DNA of 64,000 nt from Geodermatophilus marinus. Lineage in GTDB: Bacteria > Actinomycetota > Actinomycetes > Mycobacteriales > Geodermatophilaceae. Shown one piece after another: positions 44,661-56,063 of this stretch. A model generated the notes under the pieces. That model had not been told where the DNA came from, ran no database searches, and worked only from the letters and a program-made list of their open reading frames with translations. The number at the start of each line of letters is the position of its first letter. The stretch's first letter is position 1. The position numbers and the translations under genes were made by a program. Location of the stretch: NCBI RefSeq assembly GCF_003428645.1, contig NZ_QVQH01000005.1, positions 1 through 64,000 of the forward strand, read 5' to 3'.

Positions 44661-45614
44661 GTGCGGGTGCTCGTCACCGGTGGCACCGGGATCATCGGCA
44701 GCCTGAGCGGCCGCAAGCTCGCCGACCGGGGTCACCGGGTCCGGCTGCTCGACCTCGCCCCCGATCCGGTCGCGGTGGCGCGCAACGGCGGAGGGGACGG
44801 CGTCGAGGTCGTGGCGGGTGACGTGCTCTCCTTCGGGGACGTCGGCGCCGCGGCGCGGGACGTCGACGTGGTCGTGCACCTGGCCTACAGCCTCGGCGAG
44901 GCCACGAACCGGCGCCCCTACGCCGCCACGCAGCTCAACGTCCAGGGGACCGCGACGGTGCTCGAGGCGGCACGGCTGTTCGGCGTGCACCGCGTGGTGC
45001 TCGCCAGCTCCATCGCCGTCTACGGATCCGACGGGGCCTACGCCCCGGCGGAGCTCCCGCTCACCGAGGACGCCGCCACCCGCCTCGCCCCGGGCATGCC
45101 GCTGTACGGCGCCGGGAAGCTCTACCTGGAGCAGCTCGCCCGGGTGTACCGCACGACCCACGGCCTGCTGGGCGTCGGGATCCGGCCGAGCCCCGTCTAC
45201 GGACCGGGGGGTGTGCGCGGGGTGTCGGGCTGGCTCTCCCGGGTCATCGAGGGGGCCGCCACAGGGCGGACCGTCACGGTCGACCGCGGCGATGCGCGGA
45301 TCAGCCTGGTCCACGTCGAGGACGTCGCCGAGCAGCTCGTCCGGCTGGTCGAGCTCGACGCGACGGCGTTCACCGACCGCCACTTCTTCAACACCGGAGG
45401 CGATGCCACCACGGTGCGGGAGCTCGCCGCGCTGGTCCGGGAGATCGTGCCGGAGGCCCGTCTCGAGGTCACCTCGGACGGGCAGCCGGACGTCGCGGGA
45501 CTGGCCACCCGGGTCAGCGGCCGGGCCCTGGCCGACCTGGTCGGCTACCAGCGCCGCTACGACCTCGAGTCGGGCCTGCGCGCCCACATCGCGGCCGCGC
45601 GGGCGACGGCCTGA
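44661..45614 (+). CDS. NAD-dependent epimerase/dehydratase-family (extended SDR) protein
   Basis: The GTG start at 44661 has GGAGGGG just upstream. This 317-residue protein opens with the nucleotide-binding MRVLVTGGTGIIGSLSGRKL. The active-site set is Ser in VVLASSIAVYGSDG and the YxxxK pair in LYGAGKLYLEQLARVYRTTH. RPSPVYGPGGVRGVSGW is the usual substrate-loop segment. Extended SDRs act on nucleotide sugars, steroids, aldehydes or dihydroflavonols. With a monooxygenase and CoA ligase as neighbours, oxidation or reduction of a hydroxy/keto acid or steroid-like compound is more likely than sugar chemistry. Confidence 0.88.
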   Translation: MRVLVTGGTGIIGSLSGRKLADRGHRVRLLDLAPDPVAVARNGGGDGVEVVAGDVLSFGDVGAAARDVDVVVHLAYSLGEATNRRPYAATQLNVQGTATVLEAARLFGVHRVVLASSIAVYGSDGAYAPAELPLTEDAATRLAPGMPLYGAGKLYLEQLARVYRTTHGLLGVGIRPSPVYGPGGVRGVSGWLSRVIEGAATGRTVTVDRGDARISLVHVEDVAEQLVRLVELDATAFTDRHFFNTGGDATTVRELAALVREIVPEARLEVTSDGQPDVAGLATRVSGRALADLVGYQRRYDLESGLRAHIAAARATA

Positions 45615-45644
45615 GGGCCGGCCGGCACCAGGGGAGGGGCGACC

Positions 45645-47288
45645 ATGGGCACGCAGGCACGCCGGTCGGGACGGCCGCGGGACCTGCCCGACCTCCTGGG
45701 CCGACTCGTGCGGCAGGACCCCGACGCGGTGGTGGCGCTGGACAAGGGGCCCGACGGGGGCACGGTGCCGGTGACCCGTCGCGAGCTGTGGCAGCGCGTC
45801 GGCGCCCTGGCCCGGGACCTGGGTGCGGCCGGTGTGGGCGCGGGGGACTGCGTGGCCGTGTGGCTGCCGAATTGGAGCGACGCGCTGGCGTGGCAGTTCG
45901 CCGCCGCCGCCCGCTCGGCCCACGTGGTCGGGATCAACACGCGCTACAACGTCGGCGAGGTCGCCCACGTCCTCGGCCGGGCCCGGCCGCGGCTCGTGGC
46001 GCTGCCGCAGGACTTCCACGGGCTGGACCTGGTGGGACGCCTGCGGGAGGCGGTCGCGCACGCCCCGTGGCCGGCGCCGGGGGTCGCGCTGGTGCCCGGT
46101 CCGGGCCGGGGGCGGCCGGATCCCGCGGCGGTCGCCGCTGCCGACGTCGGCGGCGGAGCCTGGACGCCGAGCCGCACCGCGGCACCCCCCGCGCTCCCCG
46201 ACCCGGACCCGGGCGCGCTGGCCGTCGCCTTCACCACGTCGGGGTCCACCGGCATGCCGAAGCTGGCCGCGCACACGGCCGCCGGCGTCCTGTCGCACGC
46301 CGTCGCGGACGCGGCCGTGCTCGGCATCGGCCCCGGCGAGCACGTGCTGTGCGCGCTGCCGCTGTCCGGCACGTTCGGCCACACCCTGGCGATGGCGGCG
46401 CTCGCCGCGGGCGGGGTGTGCGTGCTGGAACCGGTGTTCGACCCCGCGGCCGTCCTGGACGACATGGCCGCGCACGCGGTGACCCACGTGGCGTCCGGCG
46501 ACGACCTGGTGGCCCGGCTCGCCGAGGCCTGGCAGGAGCACCCGCGGGACCTCTCCTCCTGGCGCTGGTGGGGCGCCGCGGACTTCCAGGGCCGCGTGGG
46601 GGAACTGGCGGCGTGGGCGGCCGAGACCTTCGGGACGACCACCTGCGGGGTCTACGGCTCCTCGGAGCTGTTCGCCCTGACGGCCGTCCGGCCGCTCGAC
46701 GAGCCGGCTCCCGGTCGCTGGCTGGGCGGCGGCAGGGTGGTGCACGAGGGCATCGAGGTCCGCGTCGCGGACCCGGTGACCGGTGCGGTGCTGCCGCACG
46801 GGCGGGAGGGCGAGCTGCAGTTCCGCGGCCCCAACGTGGTCGACGCCTACCTCGGTGACGCAGCAGTGGCCGGGCGGTCGTCCACCGCCGACGGCTGGTT
46901 CCGCTCGGGTGACCTGGGGCTGCAGACCGCCGTGGACGCGTTCGCGTACGTCGTCCGGATGGGCGACGCCCTGCGCCTGCGCGGGTTCCTCGTCGACCCC
47001 GCCGAGATCGAGCAGCGCCTGGTCGCGCACCCCGACGTCGGGATCGCCAAGGTGGTGGGGGTCCAGGACGCCGACGGTGCGACCGCGGCGGTGGGGTTCG
47101 TCCAGGCCGCGGGGGGCCGTGCCCCGGACCCGGCCGAGCTGCGCCGGTGGTGCGCGTCGGCGCTGGCGGGGTTCAAGGTGCCCGCTGCGGTGCACGTGCT
47201 CGAGGCGATGCCCACCACCAGCGGCACGAACGGCACCAAGATCCGCGCCGACGTCCTCCGGGAGTGGGCGCAGCGGCTCTCCGGCTGA
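45645..47288 (+). CDS. AMP-dependent acyl-CoA synthetase/ligase
   Basis: This 547-residue ANL-superfamily enzyme activates a carboxylic acid as acyl-AMP and then CoA thioester. Visible are the P-loop VAFTTSGSTGMPKLAAHTA, the A5-like TTCGVYGSSELFAL, the A7/A8 hinge DGWFRSGDLGLQTAVDAFAY, VVRMGDALRLRGFLVDPAEI and the catalytic Lys in GTNGTKIRADVL. The substrate is not evident. It follows the epimerase by 30 bp and probably forms an operon with it and the monooxygenase, supplying the acyl-CoA that the TetR regulator may sense. Confidence 0.9.
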   Translation: MGTQARRSGRPRDLPDLLGRLVRQDPDAVVALDKGPDGGTVPVTRRELWQRVGALARDLGAAGVGAGDCVAVWLPNWSDALAWQFAAAARSAHVVGINTRYNVGEVAHVLGRARPRLVALPQDFHGLDLVGRLREAVAHAPWPAPGVALVPGPGRGRPDPAAVAAADVGGGAWTPSRTAAPPALPDPDPGALAVAFTTSGSTGMPKLAAHTAAGVLSHAVADAAVLGIGPGEHVLCALPLSGTFGHTLAMAALAAGGVCVLEPVFDPAAVLDDMAAHAVTHVASGDDLVARLAEAWQEHPRDLSSWRWWGAADFQGRVGELAAWAAETFGTTTCGVYGSSELFALTAVRPLDEPAPGRWLGGGRVVHEGIEVRVADPVTGAVLPHGREGELQFRGPNVVDAYLGDAAVAGRSSTADGWFRSGDLGLQTAVDAFAYVVRMGDALRLRGFLVDPAEIEQRLVAHPDVGIAKVVGVQDADGATAAVGFVQAAGGRAPDPAELRRWCASALAGFKVPAAVHVLEAMPTTSGTNGTKIRADVLREWAQRLSG

Positions 47289-47413
47289 CGGTCGGGACCG
47301 GGGTCCCCCCGAGCCGACCGGGCCGGTCCTCGGCAAGGTGTACGGGAGCCGGCCGGTCGAGGAGCCGGATGCCGGCCCCCCGTGCCGCGGGGGGCGCGAG
47401 GGAGGAATCCGAC

Positions 47414-48355
47414 GTGAAGCTGCTGCTGCCCGACTCGGTCCCGCTGTCCCCGGACCTGCCCGAGGGCGTCCGGGCGGTCGGCTACGACGCCGGCGCACCG
47501 GTGCCCGACGAGCACCGGGACGCCGAGGCGCTGGTGGTGTGGGGCAGCTCCGAGGACGACCTCGCCGCGGTCGCCGGGCGGATGCCGCGGTTGCGCTGGG
47601 TGCAGACCCTGGCGGCGGGGCCGGACGCGGTGCTCGCGGCGGGCTTCCCGGAGGGCGTCGTCCTCACCTCGGGAGCCGGGCTGCACAACCGGACGGTCAC
47701 CGAGCACGCGCTGGCCCTGGTGCTCGCGCTGGTGCGCCGGCTGCCCGCGGCCGGGCGGGCGCAGGCCGCGCACCGCTGGGCCGGGGAGCTCGGGGGGCTC
47801 CAGCCGCTGCACCCCGAGGGTGCGGTGACCACCCTCATCGACGCCCGGGTGCTGGTCTGGGGCTTCGGGTCGATCGGCCAGACCCTCGCGCCGGTGCTGC
47901 GCGCGCTCGGCGCCCGGGTGCGGGGCGTGGCGCGCAGCGCGGGGGAGCGGGCGGGGTTCCCCGTCGCCGCCGAGGCCGACCTGGAGCGCGAGCTCGCCGG
48001 CACCGACGTGCTGGTCATGATCCTGCCCGCGGCCGCCGGCACCCGGCACGCCCTGGACGCCCGCCGCCTCGGCGCGCTGCCGGCGCACGCCCTCGTGGTC
48101 AACGTCGGCCGCGGCTCCACCGTCGACGAGGCGGCGCTCACCGCCGCCCTGGCCGAGGGCCGCCTCGCCGGCGCGGCGCTCGACGTGACCGGGGCCGAGC
48201 CGCTGCCGCCGGACTCCCCGCTGTGGGACGCGCCGGGCCTCCTCCTCACCCCGCACGCCGCAGGGGGCCGGCCGGTCGGCGCCGACGAGCTGATCGCCGC
48301 GAACGCCGCGGCGCTGCTGGCCGGCCGGCGGCTGCGCAACGTCGTGGAGCGCTGA
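47414..48355 (+). CDS. D-2-hydroxyacid dehydrogenase family protein
   Basis: The start is GTG 47414, with GGAGG 8 nt upstream. The 313-residue protein has the NAD motif VLVWGFGSIGQTLAPVLRAL, the catalytic Arg in NVGRGSTVDEAAL and His in LLTPHAAGGRPVGADEL. The N-terminal lobe LRWVQTLAAGPDAVLAAGFP resembles glyoxylate/hydroxypyruvate reductases and phosphoglycerate dehydrogenase-like proteins without an ACT domain. It probably reduces a 2-keto acid or oxidises a D-2-hydroxy acid. It ends the plus-strand cluster and is followed by a strong terminator. Confidence 0.9.
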   Translation: MKLLLPDSVPLSPDLPEGVRAVGYDAGAPVPDEHRDAEALVVWGSSEDDLAAVAGRMPRLRWVQTLAAGPDAVLAAGFPEGVVLTSGAGLHNRTVTEHALALVLALVRRLPAAGRAQAAHRWAGELGGLQPLHPEGAVTTLIDARVLVWGFGSIGQTLAPVLRALGARVRGVARSAGERAGFPVAAEADLERELAGTDVLVMILPAAAGTRHALDARRLGALPAHALVVNVGRGSTVDEAALTAALAEGRLAGAALDVTGAEPLPPDSPLWDAPGLLLTPHAAGGRPVGADELIAANAAALLAGRRLRNVVER

Positions 48356-48369
48356 GCAGCCCGGACGCG

Positions 48370-48407
48370 CGGACGCCCCGGCCCGCGGGTGCGGGCCGGG
48401 GCGTCCG
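48370..48407. terminator. Bidirectional terminator with 17-bp stem
   Basis: GGACGCCCCGGCCCGC (48371-48386) pairs perfectly with GCGGGCCGGGGCGTCC (48391-48406) around a GGGT loop, extended by one outer C-G pair. It lies between the convergent dehydrogenase and katG genes. Confidence 0.85.
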
Positions 48408-48419
48408 GGGAGGTGGGGT

Positions 48420-51137
<2,718 letters not shown>

Positions 51138-51142
<5 letters not shown>

Positions 51143-51848
51143 AACTGGCCCGGCCCGGCGCGGCCGCGAGGTCGAGGGCCTGCCAGGAACCCGGTGTCCA
51201 GGGCCGTCGGCTGAACTCCAGGCGCAGGGCACCCGGGCGCGCCTCGATCAGCTGGCCGCACACGGTGGCGAAGACCAGCCCGTCCCGCTCGTGGCGGACC
51301 ACCAGCGCACCGGGGTCGTCCTGGGGTGGCGCCCCCTGGACGAGCGCGCGCCAGCCCTCCGGGACCGCCGCCGCGGTGAAGGCGGCCAGGTGGCGGTCGG
51401 CCTTGCGGTCCTCGGGGCCGCCGGAGGTGATCATCGTCGTCCCCTCGGCGTGGGCCGTGCGGGTCAGCGCGGCACCGTCGAAGTCCCAGGTGGTCAGCCC
51501 GTCCGGGGCCGCCAGCACCAGCAGGAAGCTCGCCATCCCCTCCAGCCGCACGTGCGCCGGCCAGTCCGCGCCGTGCGCGACCCCCCGCAGGGGGAGCACG
51601 CCGCGGCTGGCCGCGCCCGGCGCGGCGGCCGGCCGCTGCGGCCGGTTGAGCACCAGGGCGGTGACGCCGGTGCCGACGTCGGTGGCGCACCAGGTGCCAC
51701 CGGCGGCGCGGTCCCGCCCGCCGACGACCTCGGGCAGCCCGGGCCACCACCGGCCCGGGTCGTCGAACTCCCGAGTCGTCAGCTCGTCGCGCAGCGCGAG
51801 GACCCGGACCGGGCGTCCGGCGGCCCAGCGGACCACCACGGTGCACAC
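51138..51848 (-). CDS. NRDE (TANGO2-like) family protein
   Basis: GTG 51848 gives 236 residues beginning [20 protein letters not shown] with the N-terminal Cys of the family, then the NRDE-equivalent [19 protein letters not shown]. The motifs [20 protein letters not shown] and [15 protein letters not shown] fit as well. The family resembles Ntn-hydrolases by its Cys2 position; TANGO2 relatives are linked to heme or lipid handling. The true function here is unknown. It lies upstream of furA on the same strand, with the FurA operator at its 3' end, so it is not part of that operon. Confidence 0.8.
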
Positions 51849-51951
51849 CCGCCGATGATCCCAGCGCCCGGGGCGCCCGGTCGACGGCGGGGCCCGCGCG
51901 CGGCCCTGCGAGGATCGGGCGAGCCCGCATCCCGAGGAGGACGAGTCCGAC

Positions 51952-53163
51952 ATGCCCAGAGCCCTGCTGCTGGAGAACATCGACCCGGTGGCGGTGGACC
52001 TGCTGTCCTCGGCCGGGTACGAGGTGGAGGCGCGGCGGGGCGCGCTGGACGAGACCGACCTGGTCGCCGCCCTCGACGGCGTGGAGCTGCTCGGCATCCG
52101 GTCGAAGACGCAGGTGACCGCGGAGGTCGTGCACCGGCACCCCGGTCTCGCCGCGGTGGGGGCCTTCTGCATCGGCACCAACCAGATCGACCTGGCCGCG
52201 GCGGCGGGGGCGGGCGTGGCGGTGTTCAACGCGCCCTACTCCAACACCCGCAGCGTCGTCGAGCTGGCGATCGCGGAGATCATCAGCCTGGCGCGGCGGT
52301 TGAACGACCGGGACCGGGCGCTGCACGCCGGGGTCTGGGACAAGTCGGCGACCGGGAGCCACGAGATCCGCGGGCGGACGCTGGGCATCGTCGGCTACGG
52401 CAACATCGGCAGCCAGCTGTCGGTGCTCGCCGAGGCGCTGGGCATGCGGGTGCTGTTCTACGACCTGGAGGACAAGCTCGCCCTCGGCAACGCCGAGGCC
52501 TGCGGCAGCCTGGAGGAGCTGCTGGAGCGGGCGGAGACCGTGTCGCTGCACGTGGACGGGCGGGCCGGCAACGCCGGGCTCTTCGGCGCCGCGCAGTTCG
52601 CCCGGATGCGCCGGCGCAGCCTGTTCCTCAACCTCTCGCGCGGCTTCGTCGTCGACCACGGGGCGCTGCGCGAGCACGTCCTGTCCGGCCACATCGCCGG
52701 GGCGGCGGTCGACGTCTTCCCCGACGAGCCGCGCGAGCAGGGCGACCCCTTCGACTCGGTGCTGCGCGGGCTGCCCAACGTCATCCTCACCCCGCACGTC
52801 GGCGGGTCCACCCAGGAGGCGCAGTACGACATCGGCCGGTTCGTGGCCGGCAAGCTGGCCGACTACGGGCGCACCGGGACGACGACGCTGAGCGTGAACC
52901 TGCCCGCGGTCGCCCTGCACGGGTCCTCCGCCGGCCGGTTCGCGCTGCTGCACCGCAACGTGCCCGGCGTCATGGCGCGCGTCGACGCGCTGGTCGGCGA
53001 GCACGGGCTCAACGTGGACGGCCAGGTGCTGGCCACCCGCGGGGAGCTCGGCTACGTCGTCACCGACGTGGGTGGGCAGCTGCCCCCGGCCCTGCTGGCC
53101 GCGCTGCGGGAGCTGCCCGAGACCGTCCGCCTGACGACGTTCCCCCGGAGCTGCTGGGACTGA
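51952..53163 (+). CDS. serA: D-3-phosphoglycerate dehydrogenase
   Basis: This 403-residue enzyme catalyses the first step of serine synthesis. It has the E. coli-like architecture: substrate lobe, NAD domain (LGIVGYGNIGSQLSVLAEAL), catalytic Arg in LNLSRGFVVDHGALREHV, Glu in DVFPDEPREQGDP and His in ILTPHVGGSTQEAQYDIG. A C-terminal ACT domain (VPGVMARVDALVGEHGLNVD, QVLATRGELGYVVTDVGG) normally senses serine. GGAGGACG lies 10 nt upstream of ATG 51952. It is a stand-alone gene and would oppose the serine degradation at 39 kb, so the two must be regulated separately. Confidence 0.94.
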   Translation: MPRALLLENIDPVAVDLLSSAGYEVEARRGALDETDLVAALDGVELLGIRSKTQVTAEVVHRHPGLAAVGAFCIGTNQIDLAAAAGAGVAVFNAPYSNTRSVVELAIAEIISLARRLNDRDRALHAGVWDKSATGSHEIRGRTLGIVGYGNIGSQLSVLAEALGMRVLFYDLEDKLALGNAEACGSLEELLERAETVSLHVDGRAGNAGLFGAAQFARMRRRSLFLNLSRGFVVDHGALREHVLSGHIAGAAVDVFPDEPREQGDPFDSVLRGLPNVILTPHVGGSTQEAQYDIGRFVAGKLADYGRTGTTTLSVNLPAVALHGSSAGRFALLHRNVPGVMARVDALVGEHGLNVDGQVLATRGELGYVVTDVGGQLPPALLAALRELPETVRLTTFPRSCWD

Positions 53164-53223
53164 GCGACACCGGGCCTGCGACCGGGTGCAGCGGACCGCC
53201 GGTGACGGCGGAGGGTGCCGGCC

Positions 53224-54369
53224 TCACCGAGCTCCGGCCACGGAGACGCGGTCGAGGTGCAGGGCCTCGAGGACCGGGGTGTCGCTGAACCGGAACAGGT
53301 CCAGGGCACCGGAGTCGGAGTCGGAGGTACCGGCCTCCGACCGCACCGTCAGCGGCTGCCACGAGGGCACGACGAACAGGTCGCCACGCCCGACCCGCCA
53401 CGAGGCGTCGCCCACGGTCACGGTGCCGCTGCCGTCGAACACCTGCCAGACCGACGAGCCGGCCTCCCGGCGCGGCGCGGTCTCGGTCCCCCGGCGGACG
53501 CGGTGCAGCTCCGCCCGGATGGTCGGCAGCACGTCGCCGCCGGTGGTCGGGTTGGTGTAGCGGACGGCGGCGTGCCCGGGCTCGACGGTGCCGGGGTGCC
53601 CCTCGGCCTCCAGCTCCAGCTGGTCGGCCAGCGCGGCGTCGGTGTCGGCCCACCGGTAGTTCAACAGCGGGGTGCCGGGGGTCGCGCCGGGCGCGGAGAC
53701 CGGGCGCAGGCCCGGGTGGCCCCACAGCCGCTGCGAGCGGGACCGCTCCGGGGTGCTGTGCTCGGCCTCGCTGATCCGGTCGCGGCCGAACTCGAAGAAC
53801 TGTGACTCGGTGGCGTACTGGAACGGGATGTCCAGGCCGTCGATCCAGGCCATCGGCCGGCTCGCGGCGTTGTGGTGGGCGTGCCAGTTCCACCCCGCCT
53901 GCGGGAGGAAGTCGCCGCGGTTCATCGGCACCGGGTCGCGGCCCACCACCGTCCACACCCCCTCGCCCTCCACGACGAAGCGGAACGCGTGCTGGGTGTG
54001 CCGGTGCTCCGGGGCGTCCTCGCCCGGCATCAGGTACTGGATCGCCGCCCACAGCGTCGGGGTGGCGTACGGCTTGCCGCCCAGCGCCGGGTTGGCCAGC
54101 GCGATGGCCCGCCGCTCCCCGCCCCGGCCGACCGGCACGAGGTGCCCGGCCCGGTCGGCCAGCTCCAGCAGCTGCTGCCACCGCCAGACGTGCGGCACCG
54201 CCCGCGAGCGCGGGTGCACCGGCATCAGGTCGCCGATCTCGGTCCACAGCGGGACCAGCAGCTCCCGCTCGAACCCGCGGTACAGCTCCGCCAGCTCCGG
54301 CGTCGGCGTCGGCTGGTCGGGCGCGTCGACCGCCGTCAGCGAGACCGGCGAGGCGAGGTTCGAGGTCAT
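53224..54369 (-). CDS. Gentisate 1,2-dioxygenase
   Basis: This 381-residue bicupin iron enzyme opens the ring of gentisate to maleylpyruvate. The first cupin has AAIQYLMPGEDAPEHRHTQH and AFRFVVEGEGVWTVVGRDPV, then MNRGDFLPQAGWNWHAHHNA, with the His-x-His iron ligands. The second is VWQVFDGSGTVTVGDASWRV. SdgD of Streptomyces is the closest characterised role by context. It is the last gene of a four-gene operon, overlapping the ligase stop by 4 nt. Genes for the next steps (maleylpyruvate isomerase, fumarylpyruvate hydrolase) are not in the window. Confidence 0.93.
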   Translation of the reverse strand: MTSNLASPVSLTAVDAPDQPTPTPELAELYRGFERELLVPLWTEIGDLMPVHPRSRAVPHVWRWQQLLELADRAGHLVPVGRGGERRAIALANPALGGKPYATPTLWAAIQYLMPGEDAPEHRHTQHAFRFVVEGEGVWTVVGRDPVPMNRGDFLPQAGWNWHAHHNAASRPMAWIDGLDIPFQYATESQFFEFGRDRISEAEHSTPERSRSQRLWGHPGLRPVSAPGATPGTPLLNYRWADTDAALADQLELEAEGHPGTVEPGHAAVRYTNPTTGGDVLPTIRAELHRVRRGTETAPRREAGSSVWQVFDGSGTVTVGDASWRVGRGDLFVVPSWQPLTVRSEAGTSDSDSGALDLFRFSDTPVLEALHLDRVSVAGAR

Positions 54370-56063
54370 GGCAGGGCGTCCTCTCGTGCGGTGAGCCGCT
54401 GGGCGATGTCCTCGCGCAGCGCCTTCTTGTCGATCTTCCCGACCTTCGTGGTGGCCAGCTCGTCGACGATCTCGAGGTGCTCGGGCCACGTGAAGGAGGC
54501 GATGCCGGCGGCGGCCATCGACGCCCGGACGGCGTCGAGGGTGAGGGAGGTCCCGGGCCTCAGCACGGCGTACAGGCAGACCCGCTCGCCGAGCCGGGGG
54601 TCGGGCATGGCGACGGCGGCGACGTGCGCCACCTGCGGGCAGAGCCGGTAGGCGAGGTTCTCGACCTCCTCGGCGCTGATTTTCTCCCCGCCGCGGTTGA
54701 TCATGTCCTTGTCCCTACCCGCGACGACGAGGTTGCCGTCGGGTCGGCGGAGAACGATGTCGCCGCTGCGGTACCAGCCGTCGGGCGTGAACGCGCGGGC
54801 GTTCTGCTCCGGCGCCCGGTAGTAGCCGCGCGGGGTGTAGGGCCCGCGGGTGAGCAGGGCACCCGGCGTGCCGTCGGGGACGTCCCGGTCGAGCTCGTCC
54901 ACCACGCGGACCTCGTCGCCCTCGCTCATCGGCCGGCCCTGGGTGGTGCAGACGACGTCCGCGGGGTCGTCGAGGCGGGTGTAGTTGAGCAGGCCCTCGG
55001 CCATGCCGAACACCTGCTGCAGGGTGCAGCCGAGCACCGGGCGCACGGTCCGGGCGACCTCGTCGGCCAGCCGGGCACCGCCGACCTGCAGCAGCTGCAG
55101 GGAGGCGAGCCGGCCGGCGCCCTGCTCGGCGGCGGAGGCCAGCCAGCGCTGGGCGACCGCGGGCACCACCGCGGTCACGGTGACGCCCTCGGCGGCGACG
55201 GTGGCGAAGGCGCGCTCCGGCTCGGGGGAGGGCAGCATGACCACCCGGCCGCCGGTCAGCAGGGCGCCGAGGATGCCCGGGCACGCCAGGGGGAAGTTGT
55301 GCGACGCCGGCAGCGACACCAGGTAGACCGAGTCCGGGCCGAGGCCGCACACCTCTGCGCTGGCGCGGGCGTTGTAGGCGTAGTCGTCGTGGGTGCGCGC
55401 GATGAGCTTCGGCAGCCCGGTCGTGCCGCCGGAGAGCAGGAAGACCGCCACGCTGCGGCCGGCGGGCTGGTCGGCGTCCCACCGCGAGCGGACGGCGGCC
55501 GGGTCGTCGGGCTCGGCGCACAGCGCGGTGAGGTCGACGTGACCCGGGCGCACCGGGTCCCCGACCACGAGGACGTGCTCGAGGGTCTCCGACCCGGTGC
55601 GCAGCTCCTCGGCCATCTCGGCGTGGTCGAACCCGCGCAGCGTGCCCGGCACCGCCAGGGCCGCCGACGCGCTGTGCGCGGCCAGGTGGCCGAGCTCGTG
55701 CTGGCGGTGCGCCGGCAGGGCCATCACCGGCACGATCCCGGCGCGCAGGCAGGCCAGGGTGAGCACGACGAACTGCCAGCAGTTGGGCAGCTGGACGACG
55801 ATGCGGTCCTCGCGGACCAGGCCGAGGTCGTCGACCAGCCGGCCCGCGAGCGTGTCCGCCCGCGCGACCAGCGACCGGTAGGTCAGCCGGACGTCGCCGT
55901 CCACCAGGGCGACCGCGTCGGGGTGCGCGTCGGCGGCGGCGAGCAGGTCGGCGCCGAGCGCGACCCCGCGCCACCAGCCCCGCTCGGTGTACCGCCGCGC
56001 GAACTCCTCGGGCCAGGGGACGACGCCCTCGGCGATCGGCGGAACGGCGCGGGCGCGGGTCAC
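54366..56063 (-). CDS. Salicylyl/dihydroxybenzoyl-AMP ligase type enzyme (SdgA-like)
   Basis: This 565-residue adenylate-forming enzyme resembles EntE/DhbE: VVQLPNCWQFVVLTLACLRA, P-loop VFLLSGGTTGLPKLIARTHD, aryl-acid signature SLPASHNFPLACPGILGALL, GMAEGLLNYTRLDD, DGWYRSGDIVLRRPDGNLVV and catalytic Lys in TKVGKIDKKALRED. The His-Asn pair in SHNFPL is characteristic of 2-hydroxybenzoate-type substrates. In the sdg pathway it forms salicylyl-AMP, which the next enzyme turns into the CoA ester. Siderophore synthesis is the alternative for this family, but no NRPS genes are nearby. It is linked by 4-nt overlaps to both neighbours. Confidence 0.88.
   Translation of the reverse strand: MTRARAVPPIAEGVVPWPEEFARRYTERGWWRGVALGADLLAAADAHPDAVALVDGDVRLTYRSLVARADTLAGRLVDDLGLVREDRIVVQLPNCWQFVVLTLACLRAGIVPVMALPAHRQHELGHLAAHSASAALAVPGTLRGFDHAEMAEELRTGSETLEHVLVVGDPVRPGHVDLTALCAEPDDPAAVRSRWDADQPAGRSVAVFLLSGGTTGLPKLIARTHDDYAYNARASAEVCGLGPDSVYLVSLPASHNFPLACPGILGALLTGGRVVMLPSPEPERAFATVAAEGVTVTAVVPAVAQRWLASAAEQGAGRLASLQLLQVGGARLADEVARTVRPVLGCTLQQVFGMAEGLLNYTRLDDPADVVCTTQGRPMSEGDEVRVVDELDRDVPDGTPGALLTRGPYTPRGYYRAPEQNARAFTPDGWYRSGDIVLRRPDGNLVVAGRDKDMINRGGEKISAEEVENLAYRLCPQVAHVAAVAMPDPRLGERVCLYAVLRPGTSLTLDAVRASMAAAGIASFTWPEHLEIVDELATTKVGKIDKKALREDIAQRLTAREDALP

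Noticed and set aside
44253-47498. 1081-codon minus-strand frame
   Set aside because: It is antisense to three recognisable enzymes and has no domain signature.
53164-53223. Terminator between serA and the gentisate dioxygenase gene
   Set aside because: Only short imperfect stems are visible, so I could not support a specific hairpin.
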